Part shown: positions 1 to 6,849 of the stretch, one piece after another
Numbering within the stretch: the stretch's first letter is position 1
How the letters are laid out: every line of letters begins with the position of its first letter
Program-made: the position numbers and the translations under genes
The notes under the pieces: model-generated
What the model was told of the DNA's origin: nothing
The model's input: the letters and a program-made list of their open reading frames with translations, nothing else
Databases searched by the model: none
Assembly: GCF_041687175.1 (NCBI RefSeq)
Contig: NZ_JAWLCK010000112.1
Span: 1-8,665, forward strand
Length of the DNA: 8,665 nucleotides
Origin: Lutispora sp041687175
Lineage (GTDB): Bacteria; Bacillota; Clostridia; Lutisporales; Lutisporaceae
Direction: 5' to 3'

Positions 1-51
1 AATAAAGGATATAGTGAAGTAGTTTACTGATAGTGGTAAGTTAAGAAAAAT

Positions 52-57
52 AGGAGG
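52..57 (+). promoter_or_regulatory. Shine-Dalgarno site of the radical SAM gene
   Basis: A perfect AGGAGG lies 7 bases before the TTG at 65. It supports this non-ATG codon as the true start, since no in-frame ATG with a comparable site is nearby. No convincing promoter is visible in positions 1-51, so the gene is probably transcribed from further upstream. Confidence 0.75.
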
Positions 58-64
58 ATTAATT

Positions 65-1918
65 TTGAATTTAAGTACAAAGGATTACATTTATGAAAAA
101 CTTCTCCCTAAGGTGGAGAAACCCGGAAGATACATAGGAACAGAATGGAATAGCGTTCATAAGGATTTAAATGATATAAATATAAGGTTTGCTTTTTGCT
201 TTCCTGATTCTTACGAAGTAGGCATGTCTCACTTGGGCATGAAAATATTATATCATTTGCTCAACGATCAGAAGGATATCTATTGTGAGAGAGTATTTGC
301 ACCCTGGCCGGACATGGAAAAATTGATGAGAGAAGAAGATATTAAACTCTTTGCCTTGGAATCAAGAGATTATATTAAGGATTTTGATTTTGTTGGCTTT
401 ACTCTCCAATATGAGATGAGTTATACGAATATTATTAATATGCTTGATTTAGCTGATATCCCTAAGCTTTCAAGTCAAAGAGGAGAAAAGGATCCCTTTG
501 TAGTGGCAGGAGGTCCCTGTGCCTATAACCCTGAGCCTCTAGCGGAGATAATTGACTTCTTCATGCTTGGAGAAGGAGAAGAACAGATGCTGGAGGTCAT
601 GGATGTCTATAGGCAGTGGAAAGCAGCAGGTTTAAAACGAGAAGAATTCCTTAATATGGTATCGGAGATACCTGGTGTCTATGTGCCTGCCTTCTATGAT
701 GTCAGCTATAATCCGGACAATACAATAGAAGCCATAAAGCCTAACAGGGATGGAGTACCTGCAAAGATTAAGAAAAGAGTGGTAAAGGATCTAAATAAAG
801 CATATTTTCCCGATAGAATCATAGTCCCCTATATAGACATTGTCCATGACAGGATAATGCTTGAGATTTTCAGAGGTTGCACAAGAGGCTGCAGGTTTTG
901 TCAGGCAGGCATGATTTACAGGCCAGTAAGAGAAAGAACATTGGAAGAATTGGAATCAATAGCGGAGACACTGGTTGAGAGTTCAGGATATGAAGAAATA
1001 TCACTGTCATCCCTGTCCACAGGGGATTACTCCAGACTTCATCAATTGGTAGAAAAGCTCATGTCAAAGTATGGAAAAGACAGGATAGGGCTATCACTGC
1101 CTTCCTTGAGGATTGATTCCATATCTTTGAAGCTGTTGCAGGATGTTCAAAAAGTCAGAAAGAGTGGCTTAACCTTTGCACCTGAAGCTGGAACTCAAAG
1201 ATTGAGGGATGTAATAAATAAGAATGTTACAGAAGAAGACTTAATAAATTCAGTTGGAGCAGCTTTTGATTCTGGTTACAGCGGTGTTAAACTGTACTTT
1301 ATGATTGGTTTACCCACTGAAACCATGGAGGATGTTGAAGGTATAGCGGATCTGGGGTATAAGGTCTTGGATAGATATTATCAGGTACCAAAGGCTCAAA
1401 GAGGAAGAGGAGTCAACGTTACCATAAGCACATCCTGTTTTGTTCCTAAACCTTTTACGCCCTTTCAATGGGAACCTCAGGATACTATAGAATCAATGAG
1501 GGAGAAGCAGAAGCACCTTCAGCAAATGCTAAGGAGAAAAGGATTGACATACAACTGGCATGATCCTGAATTGAGTTATCTTGAAGCGGTTTTCGCCAGA
1601 GGTGACAGAAGACTTTCTAAGGTTCTGATAAGAGCATGGGAGCTGGGATGCAAATTTGACAGTTGGGATCAATATTTCAATTATGAAGCATGGCTGAAAG
1701 CTTTTGAAGATTGCGGAGTTGATCCTGATTTTTACACCATAAGGAAGAGGGATTTTGAAGAAGTATTACCTTGGAATCGCATAGATGTAGGAATCACCAA
1801 GAAGTATCTAAGAAGCGAATACAAAAAAGCCTTAAAAGGAGAGACAACAAGAGATTGCAGGACTGTATGCACAGGCTGTGGAATTAATCTGCTTCAGGAA
1901 GGCGGGGTGTGCAAATGA
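65..1918 (+). CDS. TIGR03960-type B12-binding-like radical SAM protein
   Basis: This 617-residue protein begins at TTG behind AGGAGG. Its N-terminal third looks like the Rossmann-type B12-binding-like region of this family, with FPDSYEVGMSHLG at about 46-58 and GGPCAYNPEPLAEIIDFFML at about 149-168. A B12-binding DxHxxG motif was not found, so cobalamin binding is uncertain. The radical SAM core follows, with the CxxxCxxC cluster ligands C272, C276 and C279 in GCTRGCRFCQAG. These should hold a [4Fe-4S] cluster that cleaves S-adenosylmethionine. The C-terminal tail has a second cysteine set, C598, C602, C605 and C616. Length and domain order match the uncharacterised TIGR03960 family; its reaction is unknown to me. 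The stop codon overlaps the start of the next gene (ATGA), pointing to translational coupling with its usual partner, and RNase G follows as in many Clostridia. Family assignment is secure; function is not. Confidence 0.92.
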   Translation: MNLSTKDYIYEKLLPKVEKPGRYIGTEWNSVHKDLNDINIRFAFCFPDSYEVGMSHLGMKILYHLLNDQKDIYCERVFAPWPDMEKLMREEDIKLFALESRDYIKDFDFVGFTLQYEMSYTNIINMLDLADIPKLSSQRGEKDPFVVAGGPCAYNPEPLAEIIDFFMLGEGEEQMLEVMDVYRQWKAAGLKREEFLNMVSEIPGVYVPAFYDVSYNPDNTIEAIKPNRDGVPAKIKKRVVKDLNKAYFPDRIIVPYIDIVHDRIMLEIFRGCTRGCRFCQAGMIYRPVRERTLEELESIAETLVESSGYEEISLSSLSTGDYSRLHQLVEKLMSKYGKDRIGLSLPSLRIDSISLKLLQDVQKVRKSGLTFAPEAGTQRLRDVINKNVTEEDLINSVGAAFDSGYSGVKLYFMIGLPTETMEDVEGIADLGYKVLDRYYQVPKAQRGRGVNVTISTSCFVPKPFTPFQWEPQDTIESMREKQKHLQQMLRRKGLTYNWHDPELSYLEAVFARGDRRLSKVLIRAWELGCKFDSWDQYFNYEAWLKAFEDCGVDPDFYTIRKRDFEEVLPWNRIDVGITKKYLRSEYKKALKGETTRDCRTVCTGCGINLLQEGGVCK

Positions 1919-2616
1919 TAAATATGAGACTAAAATTCATAAAAGGATCAGAGATCAAATACATATCACATCTAGACCTGATGAGAACATTTCAGAGAGC
2001 ATTGAGGAGAGCTCACATACCTATGCATTACTCGAAAGGCTTCAATCCCCACCCCAGTATGTCCTTTGCTTCTGCTCTTGGCATTGGTGTGACAAGCATT
2101 GGAGAATATCTGGATATAGTCATTGAAGAAGAAGTATCTGAAAAGGAGCTAATGGAAAGATTGAATGAATCACTGCCAAAGGGATTGGAGATTGTAGATG
2201 TGGTAGTTCTTCAGGATAAGGCAAAGAGTGCCATGTCATTAGTTACTGATGCAAGATATTCTATAGAACTGGTTTTTGAGCATATCATAGATTTAGAAAA
2301 AAAGATTATGGATTTTATGGCTCAAGATAATATTATTGTACCAAAGGAGCAGCCTAAGAAGAATTTTAAAACCATTGATGTAGATATAAAACCCATGATA
2401 AAAGAAATTAAAGTCATGCCTCACGAGAACCTCAACGTGGAATTAGACTGTGTCTTAGCCTGTGGCAGCAAAGCAAATCTTAAGCCCCAACTATTGCTTG
2501 AGGCTCTGAAAAAATATATAGGGGATATCTTTGAAGTAAAAGGAGTAAAAAGAGTGGAGCTTTACACAAATATTAACCATGAACTTGTGCCATTATCGCT
2601 AGTGGATAGAAAGTAG
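1915..2616 (+). CDS. TIGR03936 / DUF2344 radical-SAM-linked protein
   Basis: This 233-residue soluble protein is the standard partner of the upstream radical SAM protein; in some bacteria the two are fused. The family signature is in the N-terminal part: LKFIKGSEIKYISHLDLMR (about 6-24), then RALRRAHIPMHYSKGFNPHP (about 28-47) and SFASALGIGVTSIGEYLDI. No signal peptide or membrane segment is seen. I chose ATG 1915 because it forms an ATGA overlap with the upstream stop and has a purine-rich GGAAGGCGGGG just before it. GTG 1909, six bases upstream, and ATG 1924, nearer the usual start of the family, are alternatives. The protein probably acts in the same pathway as the radical SAM enzyme, but the substrate is unknown. 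A place beside RNase G hints at RNA or translation, which is only a guess from context. Confidence 0.88.
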   Translation: MINMRLKFIKGSEIKYISHLDLMRTFQRALRRAHIPMHYSKGFNPHPSMSFASALGIGVTSIGEYLDIVIEEEVSEKELMERLNESLPKGLEIVDVVVLQDKAKSAMSLVTDARYSIELVFEHIIDLEKKIMDFMAQDNIIVPKEQPKKNFKTIDVDIKPMIKEIKVMPHENLNVELDCVLACGSKANLKPQLLLEALKKYIGDIFEVKGVKRVELYTNINHELVPLSLVDRK

Positions 2617-2646
2617 CTGCAAGAAACAATTATTCTCTTAGGATAG

Positions 2647-4131
2647 GTGGCGATTATTATTAAAGAAATTGTTGTGGATGTAAGTTTTGGACAGACAAGG
2701 GCAGCGGTCCTTGAAGACAATGAATTAGTGGAAATATATATGGAGGATCAGGAAGACCAAAGCATAGTAGGCAACATATATAAGGGATTGGTGGATAATG
2801 TTTTGCCCGGAATGGGAGCTGCCTTCATAGACATTGGTACTGGTAAAAATGCTTTTTTGTATGTGAAAGATGTGCTTCCTGAACTATTGAACTACAATGG
2901 AGAATTATCTATTGATAGCGAAAATATCAGATCATACCGGATAGAAGATTATCTAAAGATAGGCCAGGAGGTTCTTATTCAAATTGTTAAAGACCCTATT
3001 GGCAATAAAGGAGCAAGAGCCACAACACATATTACACTGCCGGGGAGATTTGCAGTTTTGATGCCTACTGCAGATTATATCGGAGTATCAAGAAGAATTG
3101 AAGATGAGGCAGAAAGAGAAAGGCTTAAAGATATGGCTGCTCAAGTAAAACCCCCAAATATGGGTATAATTGTTAGAACAGCAGGTGAAGGTTGTTCATT
3201 ATCGGATCTGAAGTCAGATATGGAGTTTTTGAATACTCTCTGGACTAATGTTCTTGGCAAAAGTGAGAAGACATCTGCTCCAAAGCTTATACATAAAGAT
3301 ATGAGCCTGTTTTTTAGAATTGTAAGAGATATGTTTACCAAAGAAATAGATAAACTCACCATCAACAATAAGGAATATTACGAAAAAGCTTTAGAGATTA
3401 TATCCATGACTTCCCCTGTTCTTAAATCAAGGATTAATTATTTTGATAAGTTTTATGAGATATTTGATTACTATAAAATAGAAGAGAAAATTGAGAAGAT
3501 TATTTCAAAAAAAGTATGGCTAAAAAGCGGAGGCTACATTGTAATAGACCAAACAGAAGCTCTTACTGTTGTCGATGTGAATACCGGCAAGTATGTGGGA
3601 AGCAAAGATCTTCCTGATACGGTTCTGAAGACTAATATTGAAGCAGCAAAAGAGATAGCCAGGCAATTGAGACTAAGAGATATAGGGGGCATAATAATAA
3701 TCGATTTTATCGATATGAATAACGATGAGCACGAGAGCTTAGTGCTGGAAGTTCTACGAAATGCTTTGAAAAAAGATAAAAACAGAAGCAATGTGTTAGG
3801 GATGACTCACCTTGGTTTAGTGGAAATGACAAGAAAAAAAGTTGTCCAGCCGAAAACCAACATAATGCAGTCAATATGTCCCTATTGCTCAGGAACAGGA
3901 AGAGTGCTGTCAAAGCAAACAATATTTAAGAAAATAGAATTTGAGATAAACAAAGCCTTATTCAATAAAAACAATAGAAAGATTGAAATATTTGTACACC
4001 CTGATTTAGGATATGAGTTTATAAATACGTACAGTGATGAAATAAGGTCGTTGAGTGAAAAATATAATAAAGACATAAACATTATACCTGATGAAACCAT
4101 ACCTAAAGATGAGTTTAGAATATATAATTGA
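2647..4131 (+). CDS. rng: Ribonuclease E/G family endoribonuclease (RNase G-like)
   Basis: This is a 494-residue cytoplasmic endoribonuclease, about the size of E. coli RNase G and lacking the long C-terminal scaffold of RNase E. An S1-like RNA-binding domain spans about 39-128 (SIVGNIYKGLVDNVLPGMG and GKNAFLYVKDVLP). The DNase I-like catalytic domain follows from about 220. The two metal-binding aspartates are D310 in LTVVDVNTGKYVG and D353 in IIIIDFIDM, corresponding to D303 and D346 of E. coli RNase E. The zinc-link CPYCSGTG has C411 and C414. The protein should cut single-stranded AU-rich RNA with 5'-monophosphate preference, in rRNA maturation and mRNA decay. It starts 30 bases after the preceding gene, in the same transcript. 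The start is uncertain: GTG 2647 gives a normal family N-terminus but its AGGA (2640-2643) is only 3 bases away. A strong terminator follows directly. Confidence 0.95.
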   Translation: MAIIIKEIVVDVSFGQTRAAVLEDNELVEIYMEDQEDQSIVGNIYKGLVDNVLPGMGAAFIDIGTGKNAFLYVKDVLPELLNYNGELSIDSENIRSYRIEDYLKIGQEVLIQIVKDPIGNKGARATTHITLPGRFAVLMPTADYIGVSRRIEDEAERERLKDMAAQVKPPNMGIIVRTAGEGCSLSDLKSDMEFLNTLWTNVLGKSEKTSAPKLIHKDMSLFFRIVRDMFTKEIDKLTINNKEYYEKALEIISMTSPVLKSRINYFDKFYEIFDYYKIEEKIEKIISKKVWLKSGGYIVIDQTEALTVVDVNTGKYVGSKDLPDTVLKTNIEAAKEIARQLRLRDIGGIIIIDFIDMNNDEHESLVLEVLRNALKKDKNRSNVLGMTHLGLVEMTRKKVVQPKTNIMQSICPYCSGTGRVLSKQTIFKKIEFEINKALFNKNNRKIEIFVHPDLGYEFINTYSDEIRSLSEKYNKDINIIPDETIPKDEFRIYN

Positions 4132-4136
4132 GTGAT

Positions 4137-4190
4137 ATAAAAATAATACAATGTCTTGACATTTAATGCAAGGCATTGTATTATTTTTAT
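4137..4190 (+). terminator. Strong intrinsic terminator after RNase G gene
   Basis: Positions 4137-4158 and 4169-4190 form a 22-bp stem, all Watson-Crick except one G-U pair, around the 10-base loop ACATTTAATG. The base of the stem pairs an A-rich 5' side with a T-rich 3' side (ATTATTTTTAT), so the U-tract is part of the stem, and on the opposite strand the A-rich side reads as a T-tract. It lies 5 bases after the RNase G stop and closes that operon. It may work in both directions. Confidence 0.88.
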
Positions 4191-4241
4191 AATGGTATAC
4201 CAAATACCGAATACCATATACCGAATACATTATACCATTAT
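4189..4241. repeat. 11-bp inverted repeat enclosing heptamer array
   Basis: ATAATGGTATA at 4189-4199 is the perfect reverse complement of TATACCATTAT at 4231-4241, with 31 bases between. Each arm carries one copy (inverted or direct) of the ATACC core of the heptamers. The left arm overlaps the last two bases of the terminator stem. The layout could fold as a hairpin in RNA or mark the ends of a small dispersed repeat. No target-site duplication is obvious. Confidence 0.6.
4197..4238. repeat. Six tandem 7-bp units, ATACC(A/G)(A/T)
   Basis: Read in steps of seven from 4197, the sequence gives six consecutive units beginning ATAC. Five match ATACC(A/G)(A/T); the fifth (4225-4231) is diverged to ATACATT. 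Units two and four are both ATACCGA, which also yields a 14-base periodicity (ATACCGAATAC at 4204-4214 and 4218-4228). The array lies between a terminator and an operon start and has no coding potential. It resembles the short tandemly repeated heptamers known from other bacterial genomes, but whether this one is dispersed genome-wide cannot be seen here. Confidence 0.75.
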
Positions 4242-4260
4242 TATGTAGCATATACATAAT
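4240..4260. promoter_or_regulatory. 8-5-8 dyad, candidate operator of the TRAP operon
   Basis: ATTATGTA (4240-4247) and TACATAAT (4253-4260) are perfect reverse complements around GCATA. The size and symmetry suit a dimeric helix-turn-helix regulator, for example the GntR type that often controls TRAP operons. It lacks the central CG expected of a CcpA site. It lies 66 bases before the hydrolase start, just upstream of the candidate promoter. No regulator gene is in the window, so the binding protein is unknown. Confidence 0.4.
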
Positions 4261-4279
4261 TGGTGGAAGCTATTACGAA

Positions 4280-4307
4280 GTGACAACTGGTAGTAAAATA
4301 CTAAAAT
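4280..4307 (+). promoter_or_regulatory. Weak sigma-A-type promoter candidate
   Basis: GTGACA (4280-4285) and TAAAAT (4302-4307) resemble -35 and -10 boxes with a 16-base spacer. Initiation would fall about at the SD of the next gene, giving a very short leader. A second TAAAAT at 4294-4299 could serve instead with a poorer -35. Some promoter is required here because a strong terminator lies upstream, but the exact boxes are uncertain. Confidence 0.3.
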
Positions 4308-4313
4308 CAGTTT

Positions 4314-4319
4314 AGGAGA
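4314..4319 (+). promoter_or_regulatory. Shine-Dalgarno site of the hydrolase gene
   Basis: AGGAGA lies 7 bases before ATG 4327. It matters because it shows that the ancestral start is 4327, upstream of the in-frame TAA at 4357-4359. The only later in-frame candidates near the break, GTG 4438 and TTG 4441, have nothing closer than AAGGA at 4417-4421, about 16 bases away. Confidence 0.75.
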
Positions 4320-4326
4320 TGAAAAA

Positions 4327-5115
4327 ATGAGGGTAAGTGCAATACAAATGAACATGTAATTTGAAGCGCAAGACAAAAATTTTAAGAAGGCAGAAAAACT
4401 TATTAGAGCAGCAGCGAAGGAAAACCCAGATACAATAGTGTTGCCTGAAACATGGAATACAGGCTTTTTCCCTTCAAATAATGCAAAGGAGCTCTCCGAT
4501 AAAAACGGGGAAAACACTATAGAGTTACTCTCAAGGTTAGCAAAAGAGCTAAATGTTAATATTGTAGGAGGCTCTGTTGTTAACGAAAAAGAAGGGGGGA
4601 TATATAATACTTCATACATCTTTAACAGAAAAGGTGAATGCATAGCTGAATATGACAAGACCCATCTTTTTTCTTATATGCATGAAGATGACCACTTCAT
4701 AAAAGGCAATAGAGTTACAACCTTTGAATTGGACGGAGTAAAGTGTGGAATAATAATATGCTATGATGTCAGGTTCTTAGAGCTAATACGAACATTAACT
4801 TTACAGGGAATTAAAGTACTATTTGTTGTAGCTCAATGGCCTGTTCCAAGAATAAAACACTGGGAGATATTGAATACTGCTCGTGCTATTGAGAATCAAA
4901 TCTTTAATGTATGTGTAAACTCATGTGGTACTGCAGGTGAAACCATTTATGCAGGGCATTCGGCGCTTATTGATCCATGGGGTGAGATTATAGTTAAAGC
5001 ATCTGATAAAGAGGAAATAATAACTGGAGATCTTGATTTAGAAGTAGTTGACAAAATAAGAAATACTATCAATGTTTACAATGATAGAAGAACTGAGCTT
5101 TACAAATTAGACTAG
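4327..5115 (+). pseudogene. Omega-amidase-like carbon-nitrogen hydrolase with in-frame stop at codon 11
   Basis: The frame encodes a nitrilase-superfamily hydrolase of 262 codons, the normal size for MtnU/YafV/Nit2-type omega-amidases, which deamidate 2-oxo acid amides such as 2-oxoglutaramate. The N-terminus MRVSAIQMNM is typical, but codon 11 (4357-4359) is TAA. The same frame then resumes with FEAQDKNFKKAEKLI and stays open to TAG 5113-5115. Counting from ATG 4327, the triad is intact: E41 in VLPETWNTGF, K111 in YDKTHLF and C145 in IIICYDVRF. HWEILNTARAIENQ and the C-terminal NDRRTELY also fit omega-amidases. A single CAA-to-TAA change would explain the break. The product may be lost, made at low level by readthrough, or started at GTG 4438/TTG 4441, which would drop the first beta strand and helix. 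A sequencing error is also possible. It is the first gene of the operon, 13 bases before the DUF2848 gene. Exact substrate is unproven. Confidence 0.8.
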
Positions 5116-5128
5116 TGGAGGCGTACAG

Positions 5129-5821
5129 ATGAAAACCATTAATTTTAAACTTCAAAGAATGTCCGGAGAAGAAGATTTAGCACTTAGCTATGATGAACTC
5201 CTTGTTATAGGATATGCCGGAAGAAACATGGAAAAGACTATGGAGCATATAAAAGAATTGGAAGAGCAACTTGGAGTGCCAGCACCAAAAAAAATACCAA
5301 CCATTTTTGAATGCTCCCATGAATTGCTGACTCAGGAAAAGGACATAAAGTTTGTTGGAAGCAAAACCTCAGGTGAGGTTGAGTATGTAATTGTTCTGTA
5401 CAATGACAATATATATATTGGACTTGGAAGCGATCATACAGACAGGGAATTGGAAAGCGTAAGCGTTCCAAAAGCAAAGCAGGTTTGTCCAAAACCTATA
5501 AGTAAAGAATTATGGGACTATAATGATTTAAAGGACCATTGGGACAGTATAAAACTCATATCATATCAAACCATAAATGGTGTAGAAGAAGTATATCAAG
5601 ATGGAACCCTTGCAGATATACTTCCAGTTGAAAAGATACTTGAAGAGTTGAAGGAAAGAGTAGGAGATATAAAAAACAGCATCATTTATTCAGGCACTGT
5701 ACCTTTGCTAAAAGGTTTTGCATATGGAGACAATTTTAGATGTATGATGGTTGATGAAGTTTTAAACAGAACAATAGCATTGGATTACAATGTACAAGTG
5801 ATTAGCGAGGAGGAAAGATAA
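5129..5821 (+). CDS. DUF2848 family protein, FAH-like by motif order
   Basis: This 230-residue soluble protein starts at ATG 7 bases after GGAGG (5117-5121). I recognise DUF2848 from GLGSDHTDRELE (about 98-109), KQVCPKP (117-123) and the C-terminal GTVPLLKGFAYGDNF (189-203). No function is established for the family to my knowledge. By eye, the motif order resembles fumarylacetoacetate hydrolase proteins: an ExE pair (E83, E85 in SGEVEYVIVL), an acidic residue in SDHTDR (D102) where FAH proteins have NDxSxR, an NGxxxQ-like segment near 150, and GTVPxxxG where they have GTPxGVG. If so, E83, E85 and D102 would bind a divalent metal, and the enzyme would act on a 2-oxo acid or beta-diketo acid by hydrolysis or decarboxylation. 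The gene abuts the TRAP binding-protein gene (TAA directly followed by ATG), so it is surely co-transcribed with the transporter. Confidence 0.8.
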   Translation: MKTINFKLQRMSGEEDLALSYDELLVIGYAGRNMEKTMEHIKELEEQLGVPAPKKIPTIFECSHELLTQEKDIKFVGSKTSGEVEYVIVLYNDNIYIGLGSDHTDRELESVSVPKAKQVCPKPISKELWDYNDLKDHWDSIKLISYQTINGVEEVYQDGTLADILPVEKILEELKERVGDIKNSIIYSGTVPLLKGFAYGDNFRCMMVDEVLNRTIALDYNVQVISEEER

Positions 5822-6835
5822 ATGAAAAGAGTAATTAGTTTAGTAATTGCTGTAGTAATGCTTTCAGGTATTTTAGTTGGATGCTCCGGAGGAAGCAACA
5901 CTGGAAACACTGCAGGAAACAAACCTGTAGAAATAAAGATCGCAGCAGTAGGCAATGATGATCACCAGTCTACAATAATGGCTAAGTATTTTAAAGAAGA
6001 ACTGGAAAAACTATATGATGGAGAACTAAAAATAGATATATATCCTAATGGTTCCTTAGGTGGCGAAAGAGAAGCTGCAGAAGGTGTAAAACTAGGTACA
6101 ATACAGATGACAGTAGTAACATCTGACGGAACACTTCCTGCTTGGGTTCCAGACATCCAGGTACTTTCAATACCCTATCTTTTTGAAAATAAAGAGCAGG
6201 CTTACAAGGTGCTTGATGGAGTTATATCAGAACAGTTGGTACCAAAATTTGAAGAACAAGGCTTTAAGCATTTAGGATTTGGTGAACTCGGTTTCAGACA
6301 TTTTACAAACAATATAAGAGAAATAAAATCTGCAGCAGATATGAAAGGTCTATCAATAAGAGTACAGGAAGCACCAATCTGGTTTGCTCTAATGAAGAGT
6401 TTACAAGCTTCAGCAGTACCTGTATCCTTCAATGAGCTTTATACTGCATTGCAGCAGGGCATGGTTGACGGACAGGAGAATCCTATAGCTTCCATAGCTA
6501 CTTCTAAATTTAATGAAGTTCAGAAATACTTGACTCTCGATGGTCACACTTATGCAGCAGTAAGCATGATTATGAACAAAGGTTTCTATGATGGATTGCC
6601 TGAGGATTTAAGAGCAGCCATTGACCAGGCAGCCAAAAATGCAGTTCCAAGACAGCGTGAAGCAGTATCAGCAAAAGAAGCTGAATATTTACAGCAATTG
6701 AAGGATAGCGGAATGGTTGTAACTGAGCCTGACAAGGAAAGCTTTGTTGAAGCAACAAAGGATTTATACAAATTGGAAGAAGTTAAAGCATTGGTTAACC
6801 CAGAATTAGTTGAATTAGTAATAAATAACAGATAA
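5822..6835 (+). CDS. dctP: TRAP transporter substrate-binding lipoprotein, DctP family
   Basis: This 337-residue extracytoplasmic binding protein delivers an organic acid to the TRAP membrane subunits. The N-terminus is a lipoprotein signal peptide: positive KR, a hydrophobic stretch and lipobox L18-V19-G20-C21, so the mature protein is anchored by C21 through a Ser/Gly/Asn/Thr-rich linker. DctP-family marks include GSLGGEREAAEGVKLGTIQM and DMKGLSIRVQEAPIW with R180 at the position of the conserved carboxylate-binding arginine. MVDGQENP (214-221) contains N220, also part of the family ligand region. Length is normal. The start codon follows the upstream TAA with no gap; its SD AGGAGG (5808-5813) lies inside the DUF2848 gene, 8 bases away. 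The conserved arginine supports a carboxylate ligand, but the actual substrate cannot be read from the sequence. The symbol denotes the family, not C4-dicarboxylate specificity. Confidence 0.93.
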   Translation: MKRVISLVIAVVMLSGILVGCSGGSNTGNTAGNKPVEIKIAAVGNDDHQSTIMAKYFKEELEKLYDGELKIDIYPNGSLGGEREAAEGVKLGTIQMTVVTSDGTLPAWVPDIQVLSIPYLFENKEQAYKVLDGVISEQLVPKFEEQGFKHLGFGELGFRHFTNNIREIKSAADMKGLSIRVQEAPIWFALMKSLQASAVPVSFNELYTALQQGMVDGQENPIASIATSKFNEVQKYLTLDGHTYAAVSMIMNKGFYDGLPEDLRAAIDQAAKNAVPRQREAVSAKEAEYLQQLKDSGMVVTEPDKESFVEATKDLYKLEEVKALVNPELVELVINNR

Positions 6836-6849
6836 GTAATAAATTCTAA

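Noticed and set aside
1..30. Possible 3' end of an upstream gene (frame 1 open to TGA 28-30)
   Set aside because: Nine codons are too few to recognise or to separate from chance.
1878..2126. 82-codon + strand frame across the radical SAM/DUF2344 junction
   Set aside because: It overlaps two well-supported genes in another frame and its translation has no recognisable family or own ribosome site.
3882..4257. Minus-strand frames across the terminator and repeat region
   Set aside because: They run through the terminator stem and the 3' end of the RNase G gene; their tyrosine- and isoleucine-rich translations reflect AT-rich repeats.
4244..4257. CcpA cre site within the dyad
   Set aside because: The central CG and surrounding consensus bases are missing.
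4357..4359. Programmed recoding or special amino acid at the in-frame stop
   Set aside because: The codon is TAA, not TAG (pyrrolysine) or TGA (selenocysteine), and no recoding structure is evident just downstream, so a simple nonsense change is more likely.
4230..4658. 142-codon - strand frame opposite the hydrolase gene
   Set aside because: It is antisense to a conserved catalytic sequence, has low-complexity Ser/Phe-rich content, and is best explained as a shadow.
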